The translations under genes and the position numbers were made by a program. From CALMEC01 sp963777565 (GTDB taxonomy: Bacteria; Actinomycetota; Thermoleophilia; Miltoncostaeales; Miltoncostaeaceae), in NCBI GenBank assembly GCA_963777565.1, contig CAVZQZ010000009.1, forward strand, positions 951,236 through 1,015,235: a stretch of DNA of 64,000 bases. The letters are read 5' to 3'. The notes below the pieces were generated by a model, which saw only the letters and a list, made by a program, of their open reading frames with translations, was not told the DNA's origin and made no database searches. Positions within the stretch are counted from its first letter, which is position 1. The number at the start of each line of letters is the position of its first letter. This document shows positions 54,999-64,000 of the stretch, piece by piece.

Positions 54999-56600
54999 AT
55001 GCCGCGGGCGGTGCACCTCACGCCCCTCACGCCCCTCGCCTTCCTGGGACGGGCGGCCGACGTCTTCGCCCATCACACCGCCGTGGTGCACGGCGCACGA
55101 CGGGAGACCTACGCCGAGCTCGCTGCGCACTCCACGCGGCTGGCGCGCGCCTTCGAGGCGTCGGGCATCGGCCCCGGTGACCGTGTCGCCTACCTGTGCC
55201 CCAATATCCCCGAGCTGCTGGTCGCGCACTACGCCGTGCCCCTCGCGAACGCCGTGCTCGTCGCGATCAACACGCGCCTGGCGCCGCAGGAGGTCGCGAC
55301 CATCCTCGACCACTCCGGCGCGCGCATGCTCGTGGTCGACACGGAGCTCACGCGCCTCGTGGCGCCGATCGCCGCCGGCGTGCCGACACTCGAGGAGATC
55401 GTCCTGGTCGACGACGCGGATGTGGCCACCCAGGTCCCAGGAACCGCGTACGCCGAACTGCTCGCCCGCGGGTCGGACGAGCCGATGTCATGGGAGGTCG
55501 ACGACGAGGATGCCACGATCTCGATCAACTACACCTCCGGCACGACCGGGGCGCCGAAGGGCGTGATGTACACCCACCGCGGCGGCTACCTCAATGCCCT
55601 CGGCGAGAACGTCACCGCGGGGCACGACCACCGGACTGTGTACCTGTGGACCCTGCCCATGTTCCACTGCAACGGCTGGTGCCACCCGTGGGCGATTGCG
55701 GCGGTCGGCGGAACGCAGGTGATGCTGCGCGCGTTCCGACCGACCGAGGCGTGGCAGACCATCCGTGCCGAGGGGGTCACGCACCTGTGCGGCGCTCCGC
55801 CGGTGCTGAGCGGACTCGTCAACGACCCGTCCGCTGGGCCCCTCGAGCGGCCGCTCCACATCCTGACCGCGGCGGCGCCACCGAACCCGGTCGTGCTCGA
55901 GCGCATGGAGTCGCTCGGGGTCGACATCACACACGTCTACGGCCTCACGGAGACGTACGGTCCGTACACGGTGTGCCAGCCGCAGGTGGGATGGGAGGGT
56001 CGCCCGCCGGCCGAGCGGGCGACGCTGCTCTCGCGCCAGGGCGTTGCGATGGTGATGGCCGACCCGATCCGCGTGGTCGACGCGGACGACCATGACGTGC
56101 CGCGCGACGGCGCGACGCAGGGCGAGGTCGTGATGCGCGGCAACGACGTGATGAAAGGCTACTTCCGCGACCCGGTTGCCACCGCGACGGCGTTTCGCAA
56201 CGGGTGGTTCCACTCCGGCGACATCGGCGTGTGGCATCCGGACGGCTACATCGAGCTGCGCGACCGCGCGAAGGACATCGTGATCTCCGGCGGTGAGAAC
56301 ATCTCGACGATCGAGGTCGAGCAGGCCATCATGCGCCACGCCGCGGTCCTCGAGGTCGCCGTGGTGGGCGTTCCGAGCGAGCAGTGGGGTGAGCGTCCGA
56401 AGGCGTTCGTCGTGTGCCGGGACGGCGCGACGGCGAGTGGCGAGGAGCTCCGCGTCCACGTCCGCGCGCTCCTCGCCGGCTACAAGTGCCCGGACGTGTT
56501 CGAGCTCGTCGACGAGCTCCCGAAGACCTCCACCGGCAAGATCCAGAAGTACGTGCTGCGCGAACGCGAGTGGGGTGGCAAGCAACGCCGTGTGAATTGA
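54999..56600 (+). CDS. AMP-forming acyl-CoA synthetase
   Basis: ATG 54999, 533 aa, intact. P-loop ISINYTSGTTGAPKGVMYTH; adenylation motif ITHVYGLTETYGPYTVC; YIELRDRAKDIVISGGENIS; C-terminal lysine in PKTSTGKIQKYVLRERE. Overall like medium-chain fatty acyl-CoA ligases (FadD3/AlkK type). 9 nt after the esterase on the same strand, so it may share the promoter at 53346. Confidence 0.88.
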   Translation: MPRAVHLTPLTPLAFLGRAADVFAHHTAVVHGARRETYAELAAHSTRLARAFEASGIGPGDRVAYLCPNIPELLVAHYAVPLANAVLVAINTRLAPQEVATILDHSGARMLVVDTELTRLVAPIAAGVPTLEEIVLVDDADVATQVPGTAYAELLARGSDEPMSWEVDDEDATISINYTSGTTGAPKGVMYTHRGGYLNALGENVTAGHDHRTVYLWTLPMFHCNGWCHPWAIAAVGGTQVMLRAFRPTEAWQTIRAEGVTHLCGAPPVLSGLVNDPSAGPLERPLHILTAAAPPNPVVLERMESLGVDITHVYGLTETYGPYTVCQPQVGWEGRPPAERATLLSRQGVAMVMADPIRVVDADDHDVPRDGATQGEVVMRGNDVMKGYFRDPVATATAFRNGWFHSGDIGVWHPDGYIELRDRAKDIVISGGENISTIEVEQAIMRHAAVLEVAVVGVPSEQWGERPKAFVVCRDGATASGEELRVHVRALLAGYKCPDVFELVDELPKTSTGKIQKYVLREREWGGKQRRVN

Positions 56601-56663
56601 GCCCTCCGGCGGGCGCTGGTGCGAACCGGGCACCCGGTCCGCGGGTCGAATGGTCGTCCACGG

Positions 56664-57583
56664 CTAAAAGGCCGGAGCCGGCGTGAGCGTCAGATCGACC
56701 GGCCCGGTGGCGCAGTTCGCTCGGATCGGGAAGTAGATCGACGGGGGCGACGGCGGAGGCGTTCACGGTGACCGGCCACGAGGATCCCCCCTGCCTGCCC
56801 CGTGAGCCTCAAGGTCTAGCTGGGGAACCTTGGATCTGTGCTCCTGCTCGGGAATGTCGCGGCGAAGGCACCGCCGTTCAGTGGCGCAAGGTCGATCTGA
56901 CCGCTGCGCAAGAGGGTCCCGACCCCGGAAGGGGTGCCGTCCGGGTTGGTGCAGGTCCCGGCGAAGTCGACGTAAAGCGAGACCGTGCTCTTGGTCGCGA
57001 ACCCAACCGCGCCCGCCTCGCGTCCGTCCGGAAGGGTGACGGCACTCGCGACGTAGAGCTTGCCCAACGGTTCGAGGCTGTCGGCAATCCGGCGCAGTGT
57101 CGCGAGCGCGACCCGTTTCGGCTGTCCGGTAAGGAGCTCATGGACGCGTCCCTGCTCGACCCAGGCCAAGTAGAAGCCGGGCGACCCCCGTCGCGTAAAG
57201 AGCAACGCCGGGCGTCCCCGCACCCGCGTGGGTCGCACCGTGTACCCCCTGAGCTCCCGGCGAAGCACGCCGAGCGTCCGCACCCGTCCCCGCTGCAGGA
57301 AGACGATCGCGCGGAACACCATCGGGTTGTCGCGCTTGCGCCAAGCGAAGCGGAGGCTGTACTGGGCGACGCCCGCGGTCGAGCCACCAGTCGCATCGAT
57401 GAACTCGTCGCTCCGGGCCGCGGGGAACCAGGTGACGACGAGCGGCGCGGGCGACGGCATCTTGCTCGCCATGCTCTGGTAGACGCTGAACGTGTCACTC
57501 GCATCGGCGGCGGGTGTCCCGATCAGCGCCAGCAACGCCAGGGACAGGAACGGACGTCGGATCGAAGCGTGAGCGCTTCGCAT
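56664..57583 (-). CDS. Secreted protein of unknown function (possible frameshifts near the end)
   Basis: ATG 57583 with a signal peptide (RPFLSLALLALIGTPAADAS). An uninterrupted frame runs to 56816 (255 aa): VFRAIVFLQRGRVRTLGVLR, RGRPALLFTRRGSPGFYLAW, LTGQPKRVALATLRRIADSL, then GTCTNPDGTPSGVGTLLRSG. Beyond its stop, other frames continue with plausible protein (VTVNASAVAP, then IYFPIRANCATGPVDLTLTP), ending at TAG 56664. I take that as the true C-terminus shifted by indels near 56840-56740. If not, the gene ends at 56816. Family not recognised. Confidence 0.6.
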
Positions 57584-57665
57584 GGGCGCGAGCCTACTTC
57601 CGCTTCCGCCTGACCGCACGCCCGCAGCGGACGATCGCCTCGGCGGCGAGCGCTACGCTAGGCGC

Positions 57666-57839
57666 ATGGCATGGGACGACGACGAGGAGTGGCCCGACCT
57701 CCCCGACGATCCGGAGTCGGTCGAGCGTCGCCGCAAGGCGATGCGCGAGGTCTCGGAGATGAAGCGTAGGGCGCTGCGGTGGGCGTACGCCGGCCTCGGT
57801 TTCCTGATCGCGCTGGTCCTCTACCTTGCCCTCCGGTAG
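57666..57839 (+). CDS. Small single-pass membrane protein
   Basis: ATG 57666, 57 aa. Acidic start (MAWDDDEEWPDLPDDPESVE), a basic segment (RRRKAMREVSEMKRR) and one membrane helix (AYAGLGFLIALVLYLAL) at the end. It overlaps the MOSC gene by 14 nt. No family recognised. Confidence 0.65.
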   Translation: MAWDDDEEWPDLPDDPESVERRRKAMREVSEMKRRALRWAYAGLGFLIALVLYLALR

Positions 57840-58530
57840 CCGCCGGCTCGGGGTCGTCGCCGACCTGTGGCGGTTTCCGGTCAAGTCGTTCGGCGGGGAG
57901 CGGCTGCGACGAGCGTTCGTCGGCCCGTTCGGCCTGATCGGCGACCGTCGCTACGCGGTCGACGCGGGCGAGGGGCCGATCACCGCGCGCCGGACGCCCA
58001 AGCTGCTCGGGTTCCGAGCCGGCTATGGCGAGGGCGCGGCCGCCGAGCATGCCACCGTTACGCTCCCCGATGGCGAGGTCGCTCCGATTGGTGACGAGCG
58101 GCTGCTCGCCGCGCTGCGGGAGACGATCGGCGCGGACGTCGCGCTCATCGACAGCCCGATGGGCATCTTCGACGCCGCCGCCCTCCACGTGCTGGGAGAG
58201 CCGTCGATCGCCGCGCTCGGCGAGGCAGCGGGCATGGAGCTCGACCGTCGGCGCTTCCGCGCGAACGTTCTCGTCGATCCCGAAAGCGGCGAACCGTTCG
58301 CCGAGGATGCTTGGATCGGTGAGCGCTTGACAATCGGCGAGGCCATCATGGAGGTCGTCGTCAACACGGAGCGCTGCGCCGTGACGACCTTCGACCCCGA
58401 CACCGGGGAGCGCCACCCAGACGTGCTCCGCGCCCTCGCGGCGACTCGGGAGAACCTCTTCGGCGTCTACGCCCGCGTAATGCGGCCAGGGTGGGTGGCG
58501 ACGGGCGATCCGATCGACCGGATCGGTTGA
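57826..58530 (+). CDS. MOSC-domain protein
   Basis: TTG 57826 (overlapping the membrane protein gene), 234 aa. MOSC N-terminal beta-barrel VVADLWRFPVKSFGGERLRR; MOSC core RRRFRANVLVDPESGEPFAE, DAWIGERLTIGEAIMEVVVN and the conserved Cys in TERCAVTTFDPDTGE. MOSC proteins bind the molybdenum cofactor through that Cys and transfer sulfur or reduce N-hydroxylated compounds. The gene ends 35 nt before the tRNA. Confidence 0.82.
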   Translation: MPSGSRRLGVVADLWRFPVKSFGGERLRRAFVGPFGLIGDRRYAVDAGEGPITARRTPKLLGFRAGYGEGAAAEHATVTLPDGEVAPIGDERLLAALRETIGADVALIDSPMGIFDAAALHVLGEPSIAALGEAAGMELDRRRFRANVLVDPESGEPFAEDAWIGERLTIGEAIMEVVVNTERCAVTTFDPDTGERHPDVLRALAATRENLFGVYARVMRPGWVATGDPIDRIG

Positions 58531-58565
58531 CCACCTGGTGGACCTGTGGCAGCATGGGTGGGCGT

Positions 58566-58639
<74 letters not shown>

Positions 58640-58650
58640 TTCATCGAAAG

Positions 58651-58671
58651 CCCCGCTCAGGCGGGGTTTTT
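58651..58671 (+). terminator. Rho-independent terminator of tRNA-fMet
   Basis: CCCCGC-TCAG-GCGGGG followed by TTTTTG. It is placed 12 nt after the tRNA and directly behind the convergent integrase stop. Confidence 0.8.
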
Positions 58672-58688
58672 GTTTGCCCGACGGCGGG

Positions 58689-59969
58689 CTACTCCGCCTG
58701 CTGAACGTCTTCCCGCACCGTCTCCCGCACCGTGTCGGTTGCGAGAAGCGCCTCCAGGGCCCCGGCGGCGATGTCCAACTGCTCGTCCGCGAGGAGGTGC
58801 GCGTACACCTGCGCAGTGATCTGCGGGTTGGCGTGTCCGAGCTGCCGGGAGACCACGATGAGTGGCACTCCGGCAGCGAGCATGATCGACCCCGCCGTGT
58901 GACGGAGTCCGTGAAGGGAGACGAGGGGACGCCCGTTCTGGTCAATGAGACCGCACCGGCGGAGGGAGCGCTCGACGAGTTGTGTCGGGGAGTCGGCGGC
59001 CATCGGACCGCCATCCTTGCCGGGCCACACATATCCGCCCGCGTCCGCGCCGCCTTCCACGACGGCCTTCTCGTACCACTCGGCAAGGAGGGCGGCGAAC
59101 GTCGGGGAGATGGCGACGCGACGGGCGCGGCGTCCCTTCGTCGTCTTCTCGATGCGCACGGGAGACGCACCGTCGAGACGGGACGCCCTCTCCTCCCACA
59201 CCGACCGGCGCACGTCGAGACGACGTTCGTTGAAGCGCACATCGGGCCATCGCAGGGCGATGATCTCCCCCCGGCGAAGACCCGCCTCTCCGGCCGCGCG
59301 GAGGAGCGTCTCGTGTCGAACGGACCGCGCCCCCTGCGTGAACAGCGTGCGCAGCTGTTGGGCGGTGAGGACCCGCTCGACGGCCTGACGCTCATGCGTG
59401 TCGGCCGTCGGGAGGCGTAGGCCCATCGCAGGGTTCGAGGGGATCCGCCCCCACGTCACCGCCGCCTGGAGGATGACGCGGAGCGCCTCGACGGTCTTGG
59501 TGACCATGCGCCGGCTCGTCGCCGCGCTTGTGAGGTCGGCAAGCCACACCTCAAGGCGCTCTCGGTTGATCTCGTCGGGGCGCAGGTGGCCGAGGGCCGG
59601 GTCGATCCGGAGGCGGAAGCTCTCGTCCACCGTGTAGACGGTGGCGGGGGCGAGGATGGGGGCACGGGTACGAAGGTAGTCGGCGGCGAGTTCCCGCAGC
59701 GTCCCCTGCCACGTCTCGGGGGCCGGGGTGGGGCGACCCTCCGACATGAGCCGCCGTCGCTCCGCCCGAGCTTCACCGACGCTGCCGACGACGGTCACCA
59801 TCCGGGTGGTGCCCGGCGACGAGCCAGGCACCTTGACCTGGAACGGGCAGTCGCACCGCCGCTTCGGCTTCTGGTCCGTCGAGGACGGGCAGGCGAGCCG
59901 ATGCGCCCGGTAGATGCCCGGCTCAACGGTCTCGCGCCAGCCACGCCTTATGTGCTTAGTGCCCTGCAT
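58689..59969 (-). CDS. Tyrosine recombinase / integrase
   Basis: 426 aa, intact. N-terminal basic and Cys-containing arm-binding region (CPSSTDQKPKRRCDCPFQ), SAM-like core-binding domain (AADYLRTRAPILAPATVYT), catalytic domain with Arg in AGEAGLRRGEIIALRW, HGLRHTAGSIMLAAG (HxxR), GHANPQITAQVYAHLL (His and Tyr). Complete R-H-R-H-Y set. It should insert the element at the tRNA next to it. The start overlaps the excisionase-like gene by 22 nt. Confidence 0.92.
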   Translation of the reverse strand: MQGTKHIRRGWRETVEPGIYRAHRLACPSSTDQKPKRRCDCPFQVKVPGSSPGTTRMVTVVGSVGEARAERRRLMSEGRPTPAPETWQGTLRELAADYLRTRAPILAPATVYTVDESFRLRIDPALGHLRPDEINRERLEVWLADLTSAATSRRMVTKTVEALRVILQAAVTWGRIPSNPAMGLRLPTADTHERQAVERVLTAQQLRTLFTQGARSVRHETLLRAAGEAGLRRGEIIALRWPDVRFNERRLDVRRSVWEERASRLDGASPVRIEKTTKGRRARRVAISPTFAALLAEWYEKAVVEGGADAGGYVWPGKDGGPMAADSPTQLVERSLRRCGLIDQNGRPLVSLHGLRHTAGSIMLAAGVPLIVVSRQLGHANPQITAQVYAHLLADEQLDIAAGALEALLATDTVRETVREDVQQAE

Positions 59970-60283
59970 CTGCTGCCTGCTGCAAATTTAAGCACGTTCG
60001 TTCTTCCACCACCCCGGCGGGAGCGGCTCCGACCGGACCCGATCGGTTGCCCGAGTTCCGCTTGCTCGACGAGCCCACCTGCTGATGCATCTTCGGGCGG
60101 TGGCACCTTCTCGATCCTGCGCTCCTTCTGCCACGCTTCCCATGTTTCAAGATCCGCTTCGCTCACCAGGAGACGACCGGCGACCTTGAATGCACCCGCG
60201 TCGTCCATCACGCGCCGTGCTGCACGCCGGTCCCGGAGTTGGTATCGAGCGAGCACGTCGGCGACCGTGAGGAAGTGAGCCAT
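59948..60283 (-). CDS. Excisionase-like small DNA-binding protein
   Basis: 111 aa, ATG 60283. MAHFLTVADVLARYQLRDRR and AARRVMDDAGAFKVAGRLLV, SEADLETWEAWQKER resemble MerR-type wHTH excisionases. The C-terminal third is Arg/Gly-rich. Upstream of and overlapping the integrase, the usual xis-int order. Confidence 0.65.
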   Translation of the reverse strand: MAHFLTVADVLARYQLRDRRAARRVMDDAGAFKVAGRLLVSEADLETWEAWQKERRIEKVPPPEDASAGGLVEQAELGQPIGSGRSRSRRGGGRTNVLKFAAGSRCRALST

Positions 60284-60292
60284 GGGCAGCGG

Positions 60293-62832
60293 TCAGCTCG
60301 GCTCTGGAAGGTCAGTTCGCCGCGCCGGGTCCGACTGCGCGACGGCTCGCGGCCCATCGTGGCGAAGCTGCGCGATGGCGGTCTCGAGGCGCTCGTTCCG
60401 GACGCCGTGCTCGGCCGCCGCATCCAGCGCGTCCGCAAGGACGGCGGCGTCGCGGGGTTGGACGTCGACGGTCAAGGGCGTCGCTGTCGCGAGGATCTCG
60501 ATGATCTGGCGGGCGGCGGCGTCGACGTGTCGTTGATCTGGTGGTGGTTTACCGGCCGTACTCACCGTGACCCGGACACGCCAGGATCTGGTCCCCGCGG
60601 CACTTCGTTGTGGCCGTACGCCGTCGGGCGCTGATGGTGGCTGTGTTGGCGGTGCGGAAGAGGCGGATGATGCGGAGGAAGGGGTGCTGATCGGGGGCTT
60701 TCCCCGCATAATCAGCTTCTTCCGCGGTGTGGCGAACCATCGCTCGATGGGGCGGCCGGGCGTCGCTTCGGTGACGACGTGGGCGAGGCCTTCGCGTTCG
60801 AGGAGCGTGAGGGACGCCCCGATGGTTCCGGAGCTTCGGTGTCCGCCCAGGAGGCGGTTGATGTCGGTGCGGGTGAGCCCGCGGGGTGCCCGGCGGAGTG
60901 CCTCGAGGAGGTCGTCGGCGACGGGGTCGCCGAGTAGCTGTCCGAAGATGATCTCCGCCGAGCGCTCGATGTAGGTCCAGACGGCGAGCGCGGCGCGAAG
61001 GTGGTGCCCCTGGAGCCCCCACGAGGCCTCGAGGAGCGCGTAGATCAACGCGAACCGAAGCACCTGCGCTTCGGCGCGCGCGAGGATCGCGCCGAGCAGT
61101 CCGGGCCGCTCCCTGGTGAGATCGGGGTACGCGCGCTCCCACAGCTTCCGGAACCCATCGCTGCGGCGGATCTGGTCCGGGATGCGCTGCACGCGTTGGA
61201 TCGACTGCGCCACCTCGCTCGCGACGTTCTTCGGCTCAGTCGTCGGGGTCGGGGTGGCCGCCGTGGCGAGCAGCTTCGAGCGGCGCACGAGGATGAAGTT
61301 CATCCTGTTGGCGAAGCCGTTGGCCATGTCGGTGCTGGCGAGGTGGCGGCGCAGTTCGGTCTGGGTGATGTGCCCGATGATCGAGATGTGGGCGCCGGTG
61401 GCGCGGGTGGGTGAGTTCTTCGTCATGGTCCGCAGGTCGCCGCTGTCCACGCCTGCCGGATGGTCGGGGAGAGGATGTTCCCTTCGCGGCCTGCGACCTT
61501 GAGTGCTTGGGCGAACTCCGGCTCGACGACCAGCAACCGCTTGTCGACGACGCCAGGGTCGGTCGTCGTCTGCTGGCCGCTCGCCGGGTCTTCGTGACCG
61601 GGTCACGCACCGCGTAGATCACGCCCTCGCCGCTTGAGAGGCCCGACGTGATGCACCCGTCCGCCCAGGCGGGGTCCACCTCGGCGAGCACCTGCTTGAC
61701 GTTCGCCCATGCGGTGCCTTTGCGGCCCCGGCTCGTGTTCCCGACGAGCACGACGTTGGTGTTCGCGTAGTGCGGTTCGGCGCCGACGTTCACGTGCGCC
61801 CAGCGTCCCAACAGGTTCCCGACAGCGACGAGGAACTGCACCAGCAGCGCATGCGCGTCGGCCTCGGTGTGCGGCGCGACCGCCCGCACGAACTTCCCCG
61901 CCACGCCGATCAACGCCTCCAGCGACGCATCGGCCACGGCTCGTCCGCAACACCGGCTTCGAAGAAGCTGAGGAAGCGGAAGAAGGTCCGACTCCGTCGT
62001 CGGGCTCGGCGTCCAGCGGATCACGGACCTGCCGGATCGAGGCGCTCGAGTTCGTCGTGTTCGAGGGGCGGTCGCACCTCGCCTCGTTGTCCGCACGGAG
62101 CGCGGCGGCGATCGCCTCATCGGACAGGCCCCGCAACCGCAGCCCACGCCCGATCCGGAACGAGGTGTCGTCTCGCGACCCCGGTCGGGATCGTCGAGGC
62201 CCTCCTGCTCGGGCACGGGCTGGACCACGGAACCGGTGACGCGATCCAGTGCGGCGGCGGGCAGCGGCACCGCCTCCCGGCTGCAGCTCCATCTCGGCAG
62301 GCGTGACCTCCAGGCGTATGAGGCCCCGCTCCGGTGCGTGCTGGGAGGGGCGACGACGTCGCCGCCGTCTCGCGCGCACATCCACGCCCATCCCGATCTT
62401 CGACACGGAGTTCCCGAGGCGGTCGACCCCCTCCGGGTAGCGGAAGTAGTGGTGCACGCCGCCGCCCCGGGTCCGAACCGCGGCGCCGGCGGCAGGCCCA
62501 TGCTCGGACTCGAGCCGCGCGAGCGTGTCGAGGCCGCCGTTCTCCTTGTCGACGTCGAGGACGACGACCCCGGATAGCCCTTCCGGTTCCAAGCCCGATG
62601 TTGGCGGTCGGGAACGTCGCCCACCAGGCGCGGATCGTGTCCGGGTCGTCCGACGCGTCCTTCACGCCGCGCGGCGCGAGGTGACCGACAGGGTGCTTGC
62701 CGGCGCTCGAGCACTCAGCCAACCCGCACGAACACCATCCGTTCCCGTCGACCGTTGCCGCGGCGGCATCCGCCATCCCTGTCGGGCGTCGGCCAGCGCC
62801 GCCTCCACCATCATCGGCTTGTTCTCGTACAT
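60293..62832 (-). CDS. Prim-Pol / DUF3987 replication protein (frameshifted)
   Basis: ATG 62832 (MYENKPMMVEAALADARQGW) with GGAGGG five bases before. About 845 aa when joined. The N-terminal bifunctional primase-polymerase has CSCGLAECSSAGKHPVGHLA, IRAWWATFPTANIGLGTG and VVVLDVDKENGG (catalytic DxD), RTRGGGVHHYFRYPEGVDRL. The C-terminal half is DUF3987-like with HYANTNVVLVGNTSRGRKGT (P-loop-like), ISIIGHITQTELRRHLASTD and MANGFANRMNFILVRRSKLL. It ends with a Pro/Ala tail. Frame changes near 62750, 62590, 62400, 62280, 61980, 61560 and 61480. Drives replication of the excised element. Confidence 0.72.
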
Positions 62833-63045
62833 CGCAACCCTCCTCTCGGCCCGCCACACGGCAGGTGTCATCACCGGGCAGCACCACGCACGGCGTTCGC
62901 CCGTCCGTTTGCGCCGGGGACCCCAGGACGTCGGTTCGGGGAGATCGCCCGGTCGGCGTTTCACCGAAACCGGCGGTCGCTCGGCTTCACCCCGTCAAAC
63001 TCAGCTCTGCCACAGGCGCCCTACTGCGGCTTGTGATGTTTCACT

Positions 63046-63294
63046 TCAATCCAACATCAGCTTCAGAACGCTCATTCGCCAAGTCGATTCGAAAATACGC
63101 CGTAGATCATGAGCGCGGGCCCCACCGGTGAGACGAAGTGATTCTCCCGCCGGTGACGTTGTCGGATCGACCTTCAGGATCCGGCCAGTTGCCACGAGCG
63201 TGAGGCTCGCTCGCCTCCGATGCCCCTCTCGCACTTCGGGCTCCGGCAAGGCCATCACCTGTTCGGCCTCGTCCATGTCGACCAGCAGGCTCAT
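63046..63294 (-). CDS. Small element protein, unknown
   Basis: 82 aa; ATG 63294 overlaps the stop of the preceding gene (ATGA), which supports it. MSLLVDMDEAEQVMALPEPE is acidic, the rest is basic (REGHRRRASLTLVATGRIL). Its DNA around 63030-63090 is AT-richer than the neighbourhood. No family recognised. The stretch 62833-63045 downstream shows no other gene. Confidence 0.4.
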   Translation of the reverse strand: MSLLVDMDEAEQVMALPEPEVREGHRRRASLTLVATGRILKVDPTTSPAGESLRLTGGARAHDLRRIFESTWRMSVLKLMLD

Positions 63295-63871
63295 CGGAAC
63301 AGTCTGCAGACAGCAGCCGCCCGTGTCTCTACCACACCTTGCAGTTCGGACTTGAACGAAGTCCGCCGCTCGAGGTTGCTCCTCGACGGCCTCCGCGTCT
63401 TCGGGATGGACCTACCCCCGCACCGGATCCTCTTCGTGTCCCGCCCTCGCCGGAAGCGCCGGCCTCGCGCGGCCCCGTCGTCGTCGTCCCGCCGGACGAG
63501 CCGGCTCTCCGACGAGGCTCCATCCTCGCGGCCCACGAGAAACGCGAGGATGAAGTTCACCAACTCCTCGTCGGTCGCAGAGTGAGAGATCGTCTTTCGC
63601 GCCGATCTCCTTCGCGTCCCCCTGCTGCTCGATCTTCAACCACTCGACGGCGGGCTCGACGCGCACCTGGATCGGCTGCGTCGGGTGGAGCGCATCCCGG
63701 AACGCCGCGACGATCTCCTCGGCGTGTTCCTGCGCTTCCCTGGCCCGCTATCTCACTTGCCCGAGGAGTTCGGGGACGACCACCCATCCGCCCGTACTTC
63801 GCGCCGCCGAACTTCCCGGCGGCAACTCGTTCACGAGCCCTCTGAGAGGGGTCTGACGAGTACTCGCCCAT
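63291..63871 (-). CDS. Element protein with small-terminase-like N-terminus (frameshifted, tentative)
   Basis: ATG 63871: MGEYSSDPSQRARERVAAGK, FGGAKYGRMGGRPRTPRASE. After an indel near 63745 it continues EAQEHAEEIVAAFRDALHPT, QPIQVRVEPAVEWLKIEQQG, and after another near 63580 EELVNFILAFLVGRED. The last part is Arg-rich and may be out of frame. The GRMGGRPR segment resembles DNA-binding starts of phage packaging or replication accessory proteins. Function unknown. Nothing convincing is seen in 63872-64000. Confidence 0.42.
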
Positions 63872-64000
63872 GTCAACGACGGTAGCGCAGGAGCTGCTCG
63901 CCGGGGCGAAAGTAGTGAGAACCTCTCCATCTTGCGCCCGAGAGGGGATCCTGATCAGGGAGACCTAGAGGTTTCCCGGCACGGAATACAGATTGTCTTA

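Larger units (their letters stand above)
58640..64000. mobile_element. Integrative element in tRNA-fMet (left part)
   Basis: It starts at the 3' end of tRNA-fMet with a tyrosine integrase pointing to the tRNA. An excisionase-like gene, a Prim-Pol/DUF3987 replication gene and small genes follow, all on the minus strand. This is the attachment-end order of actinobacterial integrative or satellite elements. No second copy of the tRNA 3' end was found before 64000, so the far end is outside the window. Confidence 0.75.

Overview
High-GC actinobacterial chromosome. The gene content and style (vegetative sigma factor, secreted PD40 propellers with a shared C-terminal module, many leaderless-looking starts 6-7 nt after a -10 box) fit a soil Thermoleophilia / Solirubrobacterales organism. 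That placement is inference, since no rRNA or marker was compared.

About 1-20.4 kb, minus strand: a compact extracellular contractile injection system (eCIS, phage-tail-like particle). In transcription order it holds a small DUF4157 protein, an AAA+ ATPase, a large DUF4157/OmpA protein with cysteine repeats, two YkgJ-type cysteine-cluster paralogues, a Pvc16-like cap (DUF4255), a receiver-like protein, the sheath, a tube protein, a tail-assembly-like protein, a DUF6760-like small protein, a long Pro/Ala-rich protein, a second tube protein, a LysM tube-adaptor, a VgrG/gpV spike, a gp25 baseplate protein, a gpJ/gp6-like baseplate protein, a tail protein I and a zinc-ribbon/TM/PASTA membrane protein that runs off the left edge. 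Many neighbours overlap or sit within a few bases of each other.

About 20.9-39.4 kb, plus strand: a divergent set of multidomain proteins that look like cargo. They are an alpha/beta-hydrolase plus M15 peptidase, an OmpA plus Cys/His amidase, a roughly 1,240-residue helical protein, a PG-binding plus caspase-like protein, a DUF4157 protein and, after an interruption, a zinc-phospholipase-C-like protein. They are otherwise unrelated but share a short N-terminal motif of the type LQRxxGNxAvaxL around residues 30-60. The same motif, or a reduced form, is in the two DUF4157 proteins of the structural operon. Three of the cargo genes share one promoter layout (TTGAYC-N17-GANSAT, start codon 6-7 nt later). 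This tag plus regulon is the most interesting feature of the window. A 197-bp broken copy of the ATPase gene lies among the cargo genes. An FHA protein and a trio of secreted proteins (two PD40 propellers around a lipoprotein) separate the last cargo gene from the rest.

About 39.4-47.6 kb: ComA-like phosphosulfolactate synthase, an aspartate-oxidase-type flavoprotein and a LysR regulator. Next is a probable self-contained conflict module: a TPR-CHAT caspase-like protein divergent from an intracellular subtilisin, an ECF-like sigma factor with a leaderless promoter and a small unknown protein. About 47.6-58.6 kb is ordinary chromosome: methyltransferase, M14 carboxypeptidase, HxlR regulator, PilT, a TPR protein, RpoD with a near-consensus promoter and a perfect terminator, an MhqO/MhqD-like dioxygenase-esterase pair, an acyl-CoA ligase, a MOSC protein and initiator tRNA-Met.

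About 58.64-64 kb: left part of an integrative element inserted at the 3' end of tRNA-fMet, with integrase, excisionase-like protein, Prim-Pol/DUF3987 replication protein and two small upstream genes. The right end lies outside the window.

Caution: about twenty otherwise well-conserved genes are interrupted by single-base frameshifts, often in C or G runs. Some of them are clearly essential-type structural genes, and their total lengths are often exact multiples of three. This looks more like sequencing/assembly indels than decay. Such genes are given here as one CDS spanning the recognisable protein.
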